Shown: piece by piece, positions 6,131 through 15,002 of the stretch
How positions within the stretch are numbered: position 1 is the stretch's first letter
Layout: the number at the start of each line of letters is the position of its first letter
Assembly: GCA_011053095.1 (NCBI GenBank)
Contig: DRHS01000150.1
Span: 1 to 40,950, forward strand
From: Bacteroides sp.
GTDB lineage: Bacteria > Bacteroidota > Bacteroidia > Bacteroidales > SM23-62
Direction: 5' to 3'
DNA: 40,950 bases
Program-made: the position numbers and the translations under genes
The notes under the pieces: model-generated
What the model was told of the DNA's origin: nothing
The model's input: the letters and a program-made list of their open reading frames with translations, nothing else
Databases searched by the model: none

Positions 6131-8584
6131 ATGAAATACAGCCTTCAGGAAATAGCTGAAATTACCGGAGGAGACCTTAGAGGATCTTCATCTGAGATAA
6201 TAAGCAGGATAAGTATTGACAGCCGGACAATAATCCAGCCGGAGGGAATACTTTTTCTTGCAATCCGGGGGGAGAGACACGACGGACATAAGTATATTCC
6301 CGAATTATCAGACCGGGGGGTAAAGGCATTTTTAGTGCAGGAGCTTCCATCAAAGAAAGATCTAATCATTCCGGGAACCGGTTTTATACTTGTCGGAGAT
6401 CCGCTCAAAGCCTTGCATGTTTTAGCTGCACATCACAGGGAAACACATAAGTCCAACGTAATTGGAATTACCGGCAGTAATGGAAAAACCATAGTTAAGG
6501 AATGGGTACACCAGGCATTATCTCCTGACATGCAGGTGGTCAGAAGTCCGAAAAGTTATAATTCCCAGGTGGGTGTCCCACTTTCAGTCCTCCTGATGGA
6601 AGAAAAAACTGAAATGGCCGTTTTTGAAGCAGGCATCTCCCAACCCGGAGAAATGGACAAACTCGAGAAAATCATCCGTCCTGAGACAGGTATTTTTACA
6701 AATATCGGAGAAGCTCACCAGGAGGGATTCAACGACAGGGAGCAGAAGATCATGGAGAAGATCATCCTGTTTCAGGAATGCCGGACAATTATTTATTGCC
6801 GGGATCATGAAGCTATCCACAGGCTGATGCTCAGGCAGTTCCCGGAAGAAAGGCTGTTTTCATGGACATTTGAAGAGGGTGGTGATGTTCATGCAGAAAG
6901 GCTACAGGACCAGTCAACAGATGCCCGCTTGCATGTTCGATATGCAGAGGACGAAATGGATATTACGCTTCCATTCCGGGACAGGGCTTCGGTGGAGAAT
7001 GCGATGCACGTGATTACACTAATGCTGTTTATGAAGATCCCTCCACTGGTTATCCAGTCCCGCATTGCCGACCTTACTCCAATAGCCATGAGAATGGAAA
7101 TGGTAAAGGGCATCAATGCTTGCACCCTAATTAATGACACCTACAATTCAGACCTGGTTTCTCTTTCCATTGCCCTGGACTATCTTAACCAGCAGAACCA
7201 GCACGAGCATAAGACCCTGATTCTTTCAGATATTATGCAGACGGGCAGGGATGAGGAAGAACTTTACAGCGATGTGTCCGGGATGCTGAAGAAGAAAAAT
7301 ATTGACAGACTCATTGGTATTGGACCGGATCTTTACAGACAGCGCCTGCGATTTCCTGAGGGCGCCAGGTTCTTTTCCTCCACCTCTGAGTTTCTCACCA
7401 TACTCAACTCTCTTGAATTCAGAGATGAAGCCATACTTATTAAAGGATCAAGAGTTTTTGCCTTTGAGAAGATCACTCAACGGCTTCAGGAAAAGAATCA
7501 TCGCACAATACTCGAAATAGACCTTAATGCCATGGTTCACAATCTGAATGTATATCGATCCAGGACCAATGCCAGAATAATGGTTATGGTTAAGGCATTT
7601 TCCTATGGCAGCGGATCAATGGAAATAGCCAATGCCCTGCAATACCAGAAGGTGGATTATTTATGCGTTGCTTATGTGGATGAAGGAATCACACTCCGCG
7701 AGGCAGGAATCCATCTTCCCATCCTTGTAATGAACCCGGAAGTTTCAGGATTCGATCTGATGATAGATTATAACCTTGAGCCTGAGATTTATAATTTCAG
7801 GAGCCTGTTTACTTTTATCCGGGCCATAGGGAAAAGAAACCTTGAATCATATCCTGTTCACCTGAAGCTGGAAACGGGCATGAACCGGCTCGGTTTCAGT
7901 GAAGATGAACTGGACCAGTTATTTGAGGTATTGCATAAGCATCCGGGAATTTCTATCCGTTCCGTATTTTCTCATCTCGCAGCCTCAGAGGAAGCAGAGC
8001 ATGACATATTTACGAGGCAGCAAATCGGGATATTTGAAAGAATGAGTGAAAGAATACTGGAACATTTTCCAGGGAATTCTTTCAGGCATATCCTTAATTC
8101 AGCGGGAATAGAGAGATTTCCTGAAGCTGGTTTTGATATGGTCAGGCTTGGAATCGGTTTATATGGGATAAGCACGGATCCTGATAACAAGCTTCAGGTT
8201 GTAAGTTCTCTGAAGAGTATTATTTCGCAGATAAAATCCGTTAAAAAAGGAGAGTCTGTGGGTTATGGTAGAAATTACCTGGCGACCAGAGACACGACAA
8301 TGGGAGTGGTGCCGGTGGGATATGCAGATGGACTGAGAAGGGATCTAGGAAAGAGGGGCATATCATTTATGGTGAACGGATCAGAAGCACCGGTAATGGG
8401 CAATATCTGTATGGATATGTGCATGATAGACCTGAGTGGTATTAAGGCGGAGGAGGGGGATGAAGTTCTGATTTTTGGTAAAGAAAAACCAGTTGCCGAG
8501 CTGGCAGAGAAACTGGATACAATACCCTATGAAGTACTTGCCGGACTTTCAGAAAGAGTCAAAAGAGTGTATTTCCAGGAATAG
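6131..8584 (+). CDS. Bifunctional MurF ligase / alanine racemase fusion
   Basis: The 817-residue protein joins two peptidoglycan enzymes. Residues 1 to about 445 are UDP-N-acetylmuramoyl-tripeptide--D-alanyl-D-alanine ligase (MurF), with the P-loop GITGSNGKT near 111-119 and a Mur-ligase C-terminal region containing NDTYNSDLVS. From about 458 onward it is a PLP-dependent alanine racemase (Alr). That part has EIDLNAMVHNLN, the PLP-binding lysine Lys488 in MVMVKAFSYGSG, and the GYGRNY and GNICMDMCMIDL motifs. Alr makes D-Ala and MurF adds the D-Ala-D-Ala dipeptide, so the fusion links supply and use. This fusion is known from Bacteroidota and supports the taxonomic call. The linker is not separated by a stop or frameshift. 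The same transcript may continue into the glycosyltransferase downstream (42-base gap). Confidence 0.95.
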   Translation: MKYSLQEIAEITGGDLRGSSSEIISRISIDSRTIIQPEGILFLAIRGERHDGHKYIPELSDRGVKAFLVQELPSKKDLIIPGTGFILVGDPLKALHVLAAHHRETHKSNVIGITGSNGKTIVKEWVHQALSPDMQVVRSPKSYNSQVGVPLSVLLMEEKTEMAVFEAGISQPGEMDKLEKIIRPETGIFTNIGEAHQEGFNDREQKIMEKIILFQECRTIIYCRDHEAIHRLMLRQFPEERLFSWTFEEGGDVHAERLQDQSTDARLHVRYAEDEMDITLPFRDRASVENAMHVITLMLFMKIPPLVIQSRIADLTPIAMRMEMVKGINACTLINDTYNSDLVSLSIALDYLNQQNQHEHKTLILSDIMQTGRDEEELYSDVSGMLKKKNIDRLIGIGPDLYRQRLRFPEGARFFSSTSEFLTILNSLEFRDEAILIKGSRVFAFEKITQRLQEKNHRTILEIDLNAMVHNLNVYRSRTNARIMVMVKAFSYGSGSMEIANALQYQKVDYLCVAYVDEGITLREAGIHLPILVMNPEVSGFDLMIDYNLEPEIYNFRSLFTFIRAIGKRNLESYPVHLKLETGMNRLGFSEDELDQLFEVLHKHPGISIRSVFSHLAASEEAEHDIFTRQQIGIFERMSERILEHFPGNSFRHILNSAGIERFPEAGFDMVRLGIGLYGISTDPDNKLQVVSSLKSIISQIKSVKKGESVGYGRNYLATRDTTMGVVPVGYADGLRRDLGKRGISFMVNGSEAPVMGNICMDMCMIDLSGIKAEEGDEVLIFGKEKPVAELAEKLDTIPYEVLAGLSERVKRVYFQE

Positions 8585-8626
8585 ATAATAATTAGTAATT
8601 TCAGACTCCAAAATTGGCATGAAAGT

Positions 8627-10495
8627 ATGACAAAGCTTACCGTCGTAATAATAACCCTGAACGAGGAAAAGAACATCGGAAGATGCCTCAAATCTGTCAA
8701 GGATATTGCCGATGAAATTGTCGTGGTTGATTCCTTTTCAACCGATAATACTGAAAAGATATGCAAGCAATATGGTGTCCGGTTTCTACAGCATTCCTTT
8801 GTCGGACACATTGAACAGAAGAACTGGGCCATCACCCAGGCAAACTATCCGCATATTCTTTCCCTTGATGCCGATGAATTATTGAGTGACAGGCTTAAAA
8901 GGTCAATTCGGGAAGTCAAGGAGAACTGGAAGTTTGACGGATATTATTTCAACCGCCTTACCAACTATTGTGGCAAGTGGATTCGGCATTCAAGCTGGTA
9001 CCCTTCCCGCAAGCTCAGGTTATGGGACAGCAGAAAGGGAGAGTGGGGAGGAATGAATCCCCATGATCATTTCATCCTGAAGAAAGGAGCGAGCAGGCAA
9101 ATGCTAAGGGGTGATTTGCTTCATTACTCATATTACAACATAGGCCAGCATATTGAACAGATTAATAAGTTCTCAGATATTGCTGCGAGGTCCTACTTTG
9201 AAATTGGCAAGCAGGCCTCCATGTTTAACATAATATTCCACCCGTTCTGGAGGATGTTCCGTGATTATATAATTAAGTTCGGGTTCATGGATGGCTTCTT
9301 CGGCCTTGTGATAAGCATTAATTCTTCTCATGAAACATTTCTGAAATATTCAAAGTTAAGGAAACTGAACAGGGATGCTGAGAAAGAGGCAATGACACAA
9401 ATTTGTTTCTTTAACAGCCTCAGAACATGGGGTGGTGGTGAGAAATGGCATTATGACCTTATTTCTGGATTGTCTGAGATGGATTATAAGGTATTTGGAT
9501 TTGTCCATCCTCATAGCGAGCTTATAAAAAAGCTCAGGGCTGCATCTCTTAAAAACAGGTCCGTTAAGGTAAGTAATCTGAGCTTTCTAAATCCATTCAA
9601 GGTCTTTAGACTGGTTAAGATCTTTAAAAAGGAAAAGGTCAAGACTCTGGTAATGAATCTTTCTTCAGATTTAAAGGTTGCCGGGATTGCCGCGAAACTT
9701 GCAGGTGTCGACAACATAATCTATAAAAGGGCCAATGCCATACCAATACGGAATACTGTTCTGAACAGGTACCTTTTTAGCAAGATAGTAACCAGAATGA
9801 TTGCCAATTCGGAGGAAACAAAACGCTCTGTTCTTGCCAACAACCCCAATCTGATTGATCCATCAAGGATTCAGGTGATATACCCGGGCATCGATCTAAA
9901 TTATGACCGGGATTCTTTTCAGGACCCAATTTATACCAGGGAGGATGGGGAAATAATTTTAGGGAACGCAGGCCGTCTGTCAGAGGAAAAGGGGCAGATC
10001 TACCTTATTCACCTGGCGGAGATTTTGAAAAAAAGGGGAATAAAGTTCAGAATCCTTATCGCCGGTTCAGGAAAATTGAAGACCTGGTTGAAGAAACAGG
10101 CTAAACAGAGGGATGTACAGGACGAAGTAGTTTTTCTCGGATTTATACAAAATGTGGAGCAATTTTATTCTGAGATTGATATATTTCTATTGACATCTCT
10201 TTGGGAAGGATTCGGTTATGTGATGGTTGAAGCCATGGCCGAAAAAAAACCTGTAGTAGCTTTCGATATAAGAAGTTCGGCTGAAGTGGTAGATGATGGT
10301 AACAGTGGCTTCCTGGTATCCCCTGGAGATATTCAGGCCATGGCAGAGAAGGTCATTGAACTATCTAATAATACAAAACTACGTGAGGAATTCGGTCTGC
10401 AGGGATATCGTAGGGTTGAGAACCTGTTTACCATTGAAAATACAATCAAGGAGGTAGAAGAATTCCTGACCATCCGGAATGGTGTACCCGTATAA
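8627..10495 (+). CDS. GT2-GT4 glycosyltransferase fusion (WaaE-like plus group 1)
   Basis: The 622-residue protein carries two glycosyltransferase domains in one frame. Residues 1 to about 250 are a GT2 enzyme of the WaaE/KdtX type, with VVIITLNEEKNIGRCL, the DSFSTDNTE nucleotide-sugar loop, and LSLDADE as the metal-binding DxD. Residues about 256-622 are a GT4/GT-B enzyme, with LRTWGGGEKWH, GNAGRLSEEKG, VVFLGF and the donor-binding LWEGFGYVMVEAMAE with its two glutamates. Lipopolysaccharide core or surface-glycan assembly is the likely role, at the inner face of the inner membrane. The two domains are more often separate adjacent genes. An in-frame ATG at 9392 falls exactly at the domain border, but the GAGG before it is only two bases away, so internal initiation is possible yet not strongly supported. 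Confidence 0.9.
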   Translation: MTKLTVVIITLNEEKNIGRCLKSVKDIADEIVVVDSFSTDNTEKICKQYGVRFLQHSFVGHIEQKNWAITQANYPHILSLDADELLSDRLKRSIREVKENWKFDGYYFNRLTNYCGKWIRHSSWYPSRKLRLWDSRKGEWGGMNPHDHFILKKGASRQMLRGDLLHYSYYNIGQHIEQINKFSDIAARSYFEIGKQASMFNIIFHPFWRMFRDYIIKFGFMDGFFGLVISINSSHETFLKYSKLRKLNRDAEKEAMTQICFFNSLRTWGGGEKWHYDLISGLSEMDYKVFGFVHPHSELIKKLRAASLKNRSVKVSNLSFLNPFKVFRLVKIFKKEKVKTLVMNLSSDLKVAGIAAKLAGVDNIIYKRANAIPIRNTVLNRYLFSKIVTRMIANSEETKRSVLANNPNLIDPSRIQVIYPGIDLNYDRDSFQDPIYTREDGEIILGNAGRLSEEKGQIYLIHLAEILKKRGIKFRILIAGSGKLKTWLKKQAKQRDVQDEVVFLGFIQNVEQFYSEIDIFLLTSLWEGFGYVMVEAMAEKKPVVAFDIRSSAEVVDDGNSGFLVSPGDIQAMAEKVIELSNNTKLREEFGLQGYRRVENLFTIENTIKEVEEFLTIRNGVPV

Positions 10496-10534
10496 CCGGT
10501 CAACTTATAAAATAGCAGGTTTTTTATCTGATAG

Positions 10535-11221
10535 CTAGCCCAATTCGCTGATACGCTCCAGTTTCTGAAGATCAAGTATCTTGATCTTTCTCCCGTCGAT
10601 ACCTATTACTACCTCACTTGCGAAGGTTGAAAGTGTACGGATTGCATTGGAGGTTGTCATATTAGAAAGGTTGGCAATATCTTCCCTTGAAAGGTAAATT
10701 TTAATGGTCGTGTGATCATCTTCAAAACCATAGGTATCCTTGAGAAAAATTAATGACTCGGCCAGCCTTCCCCGAATATGTTTCTGGGTAAGTGTAACGG
10801 TTCGGTTGTTTGAGAACCCGAGTTCAGTTGCAAATGCCTTAATGATGCTAAGACAGAGATCAGAATTAGATTTGAGTAATTTATAAATAGTATCCCGGTC
10901 AATGGTACAAATGGTTGAATCTTCGATAGCGACCCCTGTACAATGGTGATGTTCTTCGGCAAATAAAGCCCTGTATCCAATAAATCCAACCGGCTTAGCC
11001 ATACGTATAATCTGCTCTCTTCCACCCACACCTTCCTTGAAAATCTTTACTTTTCCCTCAGATAACCATACCAGTCCTGTGGGTTTATCGCCCTCTTTGA
11101 AGATTATATCCCCCTTTTTAAAACTCTGGCTGGTATTGTTTTTCTTAAGGGATTCCTTTTGCTCAAAAGAAAGAACACTGAACACAGACATTTTGTTATC
11201 AATACATTCCTCGCAGGTCAT
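10535..11221 (-). CDS. Crp/Fnr-family transcriptional regulator
   Basis: The 228-residue protein has a cyclic-nucleotide-binding-like sensory domain (about 15-130: FKKGDIIFKEGDKPTGLVWLSEG, the expected beta-roll). A dimerisation helix follows, then a winged helix-turn-helix domain (about 150-225) with LSREDIANLSNMTTSNAIRTL as the recognition region. Cysteines at 3, 6, 94, 105 and 123 include an N-terminal CxxC. FNR needs three N-terminal cysteines plus a central one, so an oxygen-sensing cluster is possible but not demonstrated. Targets are unknown. The gene is monocistronic, convergent with the glycosyltransferase, and a -7-like element lies 39 bases upstream of its start. Confidence 0.92.
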   Translation of the reverse strand: MTCEECIDNKMSVFSVLSFEQKESLKKNNTSQSFKKGDIIFKEGDKPTGLVWLSEGKVKIFKEGVGGREQIIRMAKPVGFIGYRALFAEEHHHCTGVAIEDSTICTIDRDTIYKLLKSNSDLCLSIIKAFATELGFSNNRTVTLTQKHIRGRLAESLIFLKDTYGFEDDHTTIKIYLSREDIANLSNMTTSNAIRTLSTFASEVVIGIDGRKIKILDLQKLERISELG

Positions 11222-11259
11222 GGTTTCGTTCCGGTTTTAGCATTGTGTTGTAGAACATG

Positions 11260-11267
11260 CAAATGTA
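11260..11267 (-). promoter_or_regulatory. Putative -7 element of the Crp/Fnr gene (TACATTTG)
   Basis: The minus strand reads TACATTTG, an exact match to TAnnTTTG, about 39 bases before the ATG. No well-spaced -33 element was found. Confidence 0.45.
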
Positions 11268-11288
11268 AATAAAATTAATCAAATGTCT

Positions 11289-12944
11289 CTAATATTTTGC
11301 GACCAGGGGCATCCGCCTGCCTACGCCGAATGCCTTGGATGATATTCGCAGGATCGGCGGGGTCTGGTAACGCTTGAATTCGTTCTGGTTCACCATTAGG
11401 ATTATTTTTTTGGCAATCTCCTCATCGGCCCCATCACCTATGATCTCAGTTATAGATTTCTGTTGCTCTATGTAAGCAAACAGTATCCGGTCCAGAAGAT
11501 CATATTCGGGCAGGCTGTCGGAATCTTTCTGCTCGGGTTTGAGTTCGGCAGAAGGAGGTTTACTAATAATATTGGCAGGGATAATTTCTTCGTTCATGTT
11601 GATATATCCTGCAAGCTTGTATACGTCTTTTTTGTAAACATCACCCAGTACGGATAAGCCTCCGGCCATATCGCCATACAGGGTTCCGTAGCCCACGGCT
11701 GCTTCACTTTTATTGCTTGTGTTGAGCAGGATATGTCCGAATTTATTGGAATAGGCCATGAGCATATTTCCCCGTATGCGTGACTGGATATTTTCTTCTG
11801 TAATATCTTCAGGCAGACCTCTGAATACTCCCCGCATGGCTTTAAGATAGGCTTCAAATGATTCCTGTATGGGAATTATATCGTATCCAACACCAAGGTT
11901 TTCGGCCATCTGACGGGCATCTGTAATGGAATGATCGGAAGAATATTTTGAAGGCATCAGCAGGACATGCAGGTTTTCTGGTCCCAGAGCTTTTACAGCA
12001 ATGGCCAGGGTAACAGCTGAATCAATTCCACCAGAAAGTCCAAGTGTAGCTTTTGTAAATTCCATTTTACCAAAGTAATCCCGGATACCAAGGACAAGTG
12101 CGCGGTAAATCAATTCTGTCTGACCGGGCACCTCAAATGCAAGGCTTTTTAGTTTGTTGGAACAGAGTTCTTCGATGTCGACTATTAGCCGATCCTCTTC
12201 AAAGAGGTCAAGAGCAGCAACGATCTCTCCCTCACGGTTAATCACCAGGGAACCACCCTCAAAGATCAGCTCGGTCTGGGCTCCTGTCTGGTTAACATAC
12301 AGGATCGGTAACTTGAATTTTTTCGCATTCCCTGTAAATATTTCTGTTTTCACCTGCTGTCGGAGATATGAAAAGGGAGAAGCAGCAAGGTTAACAACCA
12401 GGTCGGGTTCAAGCCTGGCAAGTTCTTCAAGTGGATTTTTTGAATACAGACGGTTGGTGGAAAAGGCATTATACATCGGCTGGTCAAACCATAGATCCTC
12501 ACAAATAGTTACGGCAATTTTCTTTCCCCTGAATTCAAGAAGGTTGAAGTCTTTATTGGGCTCAAAATACCTGTATTCATCAAATATATCATAGGTTGGA
12601 AGAAGGGTTTTATGGAACACCTGCTGTATTTCTCCCTCTGAAAGGAAATATACAGAGTTGAAGAGTTTCTTTCCGCCGGGATTTGAATTGAGGGTCGGAG
12701 CCCCTATCAGTATACCGGTATTCATGCTTAAGGAAGCGACCGACTTTAGTGCCTGATCGCTTGCTTCGATGAAACTACTGTACTCAAGGAGGTCCTGCGG
12801 AGGATAACCGGTAAGGGCCAGTTCGGAGAATATTACCAGGTCTGCCCCCAGATTTTCGGCCTTCCTTACCTCATGTTCGATTCTTGCAACATTCTCTTTG
12901 AAGTTACCAATATGGTAGTTTAACTGAACAAGGACCGCCTTCAT
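11289..12944 (-). CDS. nadE: Glutamine-dependent NAD+ synthetase
   Basis: NadE amidates nicotinic acid adenine dinucleotide to NAD+, the last step of NAD biosynthesis, using ammonia released from glutamine. The 551-residue protein has an N-terminal nitrilase-type glutaminase domain with the catalytic triad Glu41 (FSELALTGYPP), Lys112 (HKTLLP) and Cys148 (TICEDLW). Its C-terminal synthetase domain carries the PP-loop LGLSGGIDSA near residue 304 and the HILLNTSNKSEAAVGYGTLYGDMAGG motif region. It is the second gene of an operon whose first gene, the PorT-like barrel, ends 6 nt upstream. The same neighbourhood with gldB is known from Flavobacterium, which supports both calls. Confidence 0.96.
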   Translation of the reverse strand: MKAVLVQLNYHIGNFKENVARIEHEVRKAENLGADLVIFSELALTGYPPQDLLEYSSFIEASDQALKSVASLSMNTGILIGAPTLNSNPGGKKLFNSVYFLSEGEIQQVFHKTLLPTYDIFDEYRYFEPNKDFNLLEFRGKKIAVTICEDLWFDQPMYNAFSTNRLYSKNPLEELARLEPDLVVNLAASPFSYLRQQVKTEIFTGNAKKFKLPILYVNQTGAQTELIFEGGSLVINREGEIVAALDLFEEDRLIVDIEELCSNKLKSLAFEVPGQTELIYRALVLGIRDYFGKMEFTKATLGLSGGIDSAVTLAIAVKALGPENLHVLLMPSKYSSDHSITDARQMAENLGVGYDIIPIQESFEAYLKAMRGVFRGLPEDITEENIQSRIRGNMLMAYSNKFGHILLNTSNKSEAAVGYGTLYGDMAGGLSVLGDVYKKDVYKLAGYINMNEEIIPANIISKPPSAELKPEQKDSDSLPEYDLLDRILFAYIEQQKSITEIIGDGADEEIAKKIILMVNQNEFKRYQTPPILRISSKAFGVGRRMPLVAKY

Positions 12945-12950
12945 TTTATC

Positions 12951-13604
12951 TTAGAATTTAATACCCAGCCGAAGGGCGATTGAGCTGATGTGAGCCCTGT
13001 ATAACTGGTTGGTGTTAACGTCCCAAATGCCACTATTCCAGTATAATCCCCCGATAAGAGCAGTATTTCCTCCAAGGGAATACTCCAGGCCGCCACCTAT
13101 ATAATATGATATCATAAAAAATCCTATATCATCACTGATATCTTCTCCATTGATACCACTTGATTCAACAGTTCCGGTTGCTTTCAGATTTATTTGATTA
13201 AGAATCCCAAGATCTGCAAAAAACCTGAAATACCCGATCTCATTTGATTTCAACTTTAGTCCAAAGGGAATAACCAGGTACTGGAGTTTATATTCTACGG
13301 TTGATCCGGCTGGCAGGGTTTCAATTATTCCTCCTGGTTTTATAGGTATGCTGTCAAGGAAGGTCAGGTTGCCTCCAGTACTGAGTATTTGCAGACCACT
13401 TGTGAATGCATAATTCTCCGCAAAATAAAGATCCATTACAAGTCCACCCCCAATTCCAAAGTTACTCCCCTCCCTTTCAACCTTTTTGGAATCAGAGTCC
13501 ATCCAAGTCATCTGTGGATCTAAAACCACACTAAAACTGAGTCCCTGTGCAAAGATCTGGGAGGAGGAAAGAAGAATGATAAGACTTAATATGTATTTTT
13601 GCAT
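12951..13604 (-). CDS. PorT-family outer-membrane beta-barrel protein
   Basis: The 217-residue protein has a signal peptide (MQKYILSLIILLSSSQIFAQ) followed by alternating hydrophobic and polar strands with frequent glycine and aromatic residues, for example FGIGGGLVMDLYF, FTSGLQILSTGG, YLVIPFGLKLK and ALIGGLYWNSG. It ends in the aromatic-terminated strand SIALRLGIKF, as expected of an outer-membrane barrel of eight or so strands. It resembles the PorT/outer-membrane-beta-barrel group. PorT itself is a T9SS component, but this gene could instead be a generic small porin-like protein, and the assignment to T9SS is not proven. It is cotranscribed with nadE and divergent from gldB. A -7-like TACTTTTG lies just upstream. 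Confidence 0.75.
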   Translation of the reverse strand: MQKYILSLIILLSSSQIFAQGLSFSVVLDPQMTWMDSDSKKVEREGSNFGIGGGLVMDLYFAENYAFTSGLQILSTGGNLTFLDSIPIKPGGIIETLPAGSTVEYKLQYLVIPFGLKLKSNEIGYFRFFADLGILNQINLKATGTVESSGINGEDISDDIGFFMISYYIGGGLEYSLGGNTALIGGLYWNSGIWDVNTNQLYRAHISSIALRLGIKF

Positions 13605-13636
13605 GTGTAATTATTTACGGTCAAACAACAAAAGTA
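13594..13636. promoter_or_regulatory. Divergent overlapping promoters between the PorT-like gene and gldB
   Basis: TATTTTTG at 13594-13601 on the plus strand could serve gldB (GTG at 13645). On the minus strand, TACTTTTG at 13629-13636 could serve the PorT-like gene (start 13604). Both match TAnnTTTG, and the two would transcribe across each other. Confidence 0.45.
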
Positions 13637-13644
13637 AAATATTA

Positions 13645-14682
13645 GTGCGAAATATTCTGAAATATTTACCAACCGGGCGATACCTGACAGCCTTACTTCT
13701 TTGGATTGTGCTTACCCTTAATCCATCCTGTAGAAAAGCTGACTATCAGACAAATATTGCGGACATCGAGCTTGAAATTGAGATCAAACGTTTTGAACAG
13801 GACCTTTTTATGGTGAATTTGGACAGCATTTCTCAGAGTGTACCCGGGTTTTACCAACGCTACGGAGAATTTTTTGACCTGTATAATTATCGTATTATCA
13901 ACATTGGCGGAGCCAGACAGGTAACCTACCCTGATTATCTCAGGACCTTTCTGACGGATTACCTCAACCACGAGGTATATTTAGAAACAATGCGTGTCTT
14001 CCCGGAACTGGATTACCTTGAGCAGATCCTGACGGATGCCTTCAAACGGTACATCCATCATTTCCCCGGGATGGAGGTTCCCCGGATATACAGCTTTATT
14101 TCAAGGTTTAACCGTTCAATTGTCAGCGCCGAAGGTATCCTGGGAATCGGACTTGATAATTACCTGGGTGCAGATTCTGATTATTATCCCCGCCTTGGAT
14201 TGAACCAGTACCAGATTCTCAATATGCACCCCGGGAAACTACCGGCTGATTGCCTGATGGGATGGGCTATGACTGAATTTGAGTACAACGATTCTGTTGA
14301 TAATGTACTTTCGAATATGATTTACCTTGGGAAGATGGCCTGTTTTACCAAATGGATGCTTCCTGAGGAGCCCGATAGTTTAATAATGGGATTTACCCGG
14401 GGACAGATGACATTTTGCAAGAATAATGAGGCAAAGATGTGGGAATACATTGTTGAAAACAAAATCCTTTTCGAGACAGGCCGGATCAGTATTCAAAAAT
14501 ATACAGGTGAGGGTCCGTTTACAAGTGATTTTACACCTGAATCACCCGCCCGCGCATCGGTCTGGCTTGGATGGCGAATTGTGGAGGAATATTTAAGACG
14601 GAATCCGGAGGTTAAACTCAAAGATCTGATGACGGATGATGACTACCAGAAGATCCTCACCCTGTCAAAGTATAATCCATAA
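13645..14682 (+). CDS. gldB: Gliding-motility lipoprotein GldB homologue
   Basis: The product from the GTG at 13645 is 345 residues. It has a basic N-terminus (RNILKYLPTGR), a hydrophobic segment and a cysteine in NPSC that would be a lipoprotein attachment site, though the lipobox is imperfect. The body, with ELEIEIKRFEQDLF, FYQRYGEFF, TDAFKRYIHHFPGMEVPRIYSF and IGLDNYLGADSDYY, matches GldB. GldB is needed for gliding and is linked to T9SS function in Flavobacterium. A longer frame opens at 13486 but lies inside the opposite-strand gene and encodes no signal, so the GTG was preferred. The nadE neighbourhood agrees with the known gldB context. Confidence 0.88.
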   Translation: MRNILKYLPTGRYLTALLLWIVLTLNPSCRKADYQTNIADIELEIEIKRFEQDLFMVNLDSISQSVPGFYQRYGEFFDLYNYRIINIGGARQVTYPDYLRTFLTDYLNHEVYLETMRVFPELDYLEQILTDAFKRYIHHFPGMEVPRIYSFISRFNRSIVSAEGILGIGLDNYLGADSDYYPRLGLNQYQILNMHPGKLPADCLMGWAMTEFEYNDSVDNVLSNMIYLGKMACFTKWMLPEEPDSLIMGFTRGQMTFCKNNEAKMWEYIVENKILFETGRISIQKYTGEGPFTSDFTPESPARASVWLGWRIVEEYLRRNPEVKLKDLMTDDDYQKILTLSKYNP

Positions 14683-14684
14683 AA

Positions 14685-14716
14685 AAAACTGATCCCTATG
14701 AGAGGGGACCAGTTTT
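14685..14716. terminator. Bidirectional terminator between gldB and ferredoxin
   Basis: AAAACTG (14685-14691) pairs with CAGTTTT (14710-14716), and TCCC (14693-14696) with GGGA (14705-14708) continues the stem past one mismatch. A-tract and T-tract flank it, so it can end both convergent transcripts. Confidence 0.75.
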
Positions 14717-14745
14717 CCTGAATTTTGTTTCCGGTGGCCTCTGGT

Positions 14746-14913
14746 CTACACTTCACTGATGGCTTCAACCGGGCAAACATCGACGCAGGAGGCGCAATCG
14801 GTACATTTATCTGCATCAATTACATAGATATCTCCTTCCGCGATTGCTTCTTCGGGACATTCATCAATACATGCGCCGCATGCTGTACATTCATCACTTA
14901 TTATGTGTGCCAT
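14746..14913 (-). CDS. Two-cluster [4Fe-4S] ferredoxin
   Basis: This small gene of 55 codons has two clean CxxCxxCxxxCP motifs, CTACGACIDECP and CTDCASCVDVCP, in a pseudo-twofold arrangement. The protein starts MAHIISDECTAC and ends VEAISEV. This is the bacterial 2[4Fe-4S] ferredoxin fold, a low-potential electron carrier of the cytoplasm that typically works with pyruvate:ferredoxin oxidoreductase or related enzymes. Its partner is not visible here. A TAAATTTG -7-like element (14948-14955) lies about 35 bases upstream and a bidirectional terminator follows. The gene is short and easy to miss, and the overlapping plus-strand frame is a shadow. Confidence 0.95.
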   Translation of the reverse strand: MAHIISDECTACGACIDECPEEAIAEGDIYVIDADKCTDCASCVDVCPVEAISEV

Positions 14914-14947
14914 TTTTAATTGAGTTTATGGTGAAAAAACTTGGGTA

Positions 14948-14955
14948 CAAATTTA
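14948..14955 (-). promoter_or_regulatory. Putative -7 element of the ferredoxin gene (TAAATTTG)
   Basis: The minus strand reads TAAATTTG, matching TAnnTTTG, which would give a leader of about 28 bases. The -33 side is A/T-rich with no clear element at standard spacing. Confidence 0.45.
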
Positions 14956-15002
14956 TATTTTATTCAAATAATATCTAGCTATTTATATAATTTGAATTGA
15001 TT

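Noticed and set aside
13486-13644. Longer 5' extension of gldB
   Set aside because: It reads inside the opposite-strand PorT-like gene and lacks a signal peptide at its start. A later start is consistent with GldB.
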